The notes under the pieces were generated by a model. That model worked only from the letters and a program-made list of their open reading frames with translations. It was not told where the DNA came from and ran no database searches. A stretch of 64,000 nucleotides of DNA from positions 35,001 through 99,000 of the forward strand of contig WBZZ01004123.1 of assembly GCA_019918135.1 (NCBI GenBank), in the 5' to 3' direction. Origin of the DNA: Paulinella micropora (Eukaryota > Cercozoa > Imbricatea > Euglyphida > Paulinellidae). A program made the translations under genes and the position numbers. Below are positions 62,952 to 64,000 of this stretch, one piece after another. The number at the start of each line of letters is the position of its first letter. Positions within the stretch are counted from its first letter, which is position 1.

Positions 62952-63184
62952 AGGAAGTCGGTTCCGATGAGGAAGTAGCGCGGATTGAGCCCGAGCGGAA
63001 GGCCAGCGAAACCTTCCAGTATAACGACAACCTGCGCGACCAATTCGAGGCCATGGCGCAAGCCGAGGAGATTCGGACTGAGACGGGCCCGCTGGACTAT
63101 GATTACACCGAGAAGGAAGTGGAAAAAGTCGCCCCCATGCGTGAGGTTCCGGGGCAAGGTTCTCAACGTCACCGACCACTATAA
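62858..63184 (+). pseudogene. LINE RT remnant (unit 3, core deleted)
   Basis: Starts as in unit 2 but after EKEVE reads into sequence from beyond the YADD motif because of the internal deletion; RT motifs A, B and C are all missing. Confidence 0.75.
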
Positions 63185-64000
63185 ATACCTGGGAGTTCTG
63201 CTCACGGACACCCTCTCCGATAAACCGCATGCAAAGCGGGCGGCGGAAATCACTGTAGCGGGAACGGCTGCCTACTACCCCCTCTGGATTGCCCACGAAG
63301 TTCCAGCGCGTCTTCGGCTGATGAATTGGCAGCAAATGGTTGGCGCAAAGTTGCTTTACGCCTCTGCTTTTTGGGATCTGCCCGGCGCCAACAATCTGAG
63401 TAAGCTGGAGGGCGCGTTGGTAGCGCCCCTGTGCGTCATCTTGGGTGTTGATACGCGTACAAGCGGTTGCATCACCAGGGGTTTAGGCCGCACGCCGAGT
63501 TTTAGCATCCTTGCCAAGGCGGCCCGGCTTCGGTTCCTAGGGCGCATCGAGTTACTGGGTAACACAGCGCTAACACGCAGGCTTTACAACACGGGTCGGT
63601 GCAAATGGAAGGAAGATACGGAAAATTTGATCTTAGCAGATCACAGGCTGCGGGAGGGCTTGGATGCGCTCAAGCGGGTCGTGAACGAAGATGGCACGGT
63701 AGATGATAAGGACTGGCGGGCCGCTCTGGCGAACTGGAACGAAGTGGTAAAGCAATGGTCTGTCCGGCAGGAAGTAGCTGGCTGGGAGCGGCAGGCTAAG
63801 CACTCTGATGGGCTTAGGGTGCTGCTTAGCCAGATGTCTTCCCGCTCTGCTTTCCCACGTTGGCGGGCGCTGGAGGGGGGAAGTCACAACCTTATCAGAA
63901 GGCGATTGTTGAGCTGCAACAATCGCCTTCGCCTCTACCGATCCAAATTTGGCTCATGCTCGCCGGACTGCTCAAGCTGTTTCGCCTTGTGTGGCACTGA
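63131..64000 (+). CDS. LINE C-terminal region (unit 3, open at window end)
   Basis: Frame with KVLNVTDHYKYLGVLLTD continues past the truncation point of the other units: LLYASAFWDLPGANNLSK, LVAPLCVILGVDTRTSG, AKAARLRFLGRIELLGN, TGRCKWKEDTENLIL and finally SPDCSSCFALCGT, which looks like the start of the C-terminal Cys/His knuckle of LINEs. One in-frame stop lies near 63,255 (ATCACTGTAG). From there to the window edge (63,360-64,000) the frame is open. The 3' end is outside. Confidence 0.7.

Larger units (their letters stand above)
59875..64000 (+). mobile_element. APE-type LINE, unit 3 (internal deletion, 3' region present, runs off the window)
   Basis: Starts like units 1 and 2 but lacks about 877 bases of the RT (joint near 63,122, equivalent to about 54,398-55,274 in unit 1). 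It then passes the point where units 1 and 2 are cut and continues with the true LINE C-terminal coding. The part after the deletion differs a little more from units 1 and 2 than the part before it. Confidence 0.85.

Overview
This window comes from a nuclear genome of a microbial eukaryote, and almost all of it is selfish DNA: virus-like fossils, retroelements, SINEs and microsatellites packed and nested together. Evidence for a eukaryote: copia-type LTR elements, two kinds of LINE, tRNA-derived SINEs, long (AAT)n tracts and splice-like signals. The species cannot be named from sequence. A protist or alga fits, because endogenous DNA-virus-like elements and tyrosine-recombinase elements coexist, but this is inference. 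No rRNA, functional tRNA or CRISPR was seen, and no confident single-copy host gene.

Layout. 1-8.4 kb: AT-rich fossil of a DNA-virus-like element (polinton-like virus or giant-virus kin) with a primase-helicase region, small unknown proteins and a repeat-rich fibre gene, broken and cut off on the right. 8.4-11.7 kb: GC-richer tyrosine-recombinase element with RNase H-like and recombinase regions, no visible reverse transcriptase (RT) and a Ngaro-like B1-A2-B2 repeat end. 11.9-12.9 kb: three tRNA-SINE copies chained through (AAT)n. 12.95-26.9 kb: LINE with a restriction-like endonuclease and an N-terminal set of zinc fingers that includes two RING-like fingers. It is split by an 8.06-kb copia element (17,645-25,701, GAAAC target duplication) carrying a MYND-type finger. 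26.9-29.8 kb: mosaic of (AAT)n, five more SINEs and other short repeats. 30.1-34.8 kb: non-autonomous LTR element with an ATTAC target duplication. 36.06-45.04 kb: second copia element. 45.06-48.3 kb: broken, possibly spliced gene of unknown family. 48.4-50.5 kb: tandem repeats, a Cys-rich ORF, a truncated SINE and low-complexity DNA. 50.7-64.0 kb: head-to-tail array of an APE-type LINE, two 4.36-kb units cut at the same point and a third that runs through to the LINE 3' region at the window edge.

How it fits together. All three LTR elements carry a primer-binding site that looks like the anticodon arm of initiator tRNA-Met, the half-tRNA priming of Drosophila copia. The non-autonomous element shares its PPT-proximal sequence with the first copia element and could be its passenger. 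The (AAT)n tracts act as landing pads: SINEs, short repeats and the RLE-type LINE all abut them. Order of events: LINE before the copia inside it; LINE decay before the 4.36-kb tandem duplication, since the frame breaks are shared by the copies.
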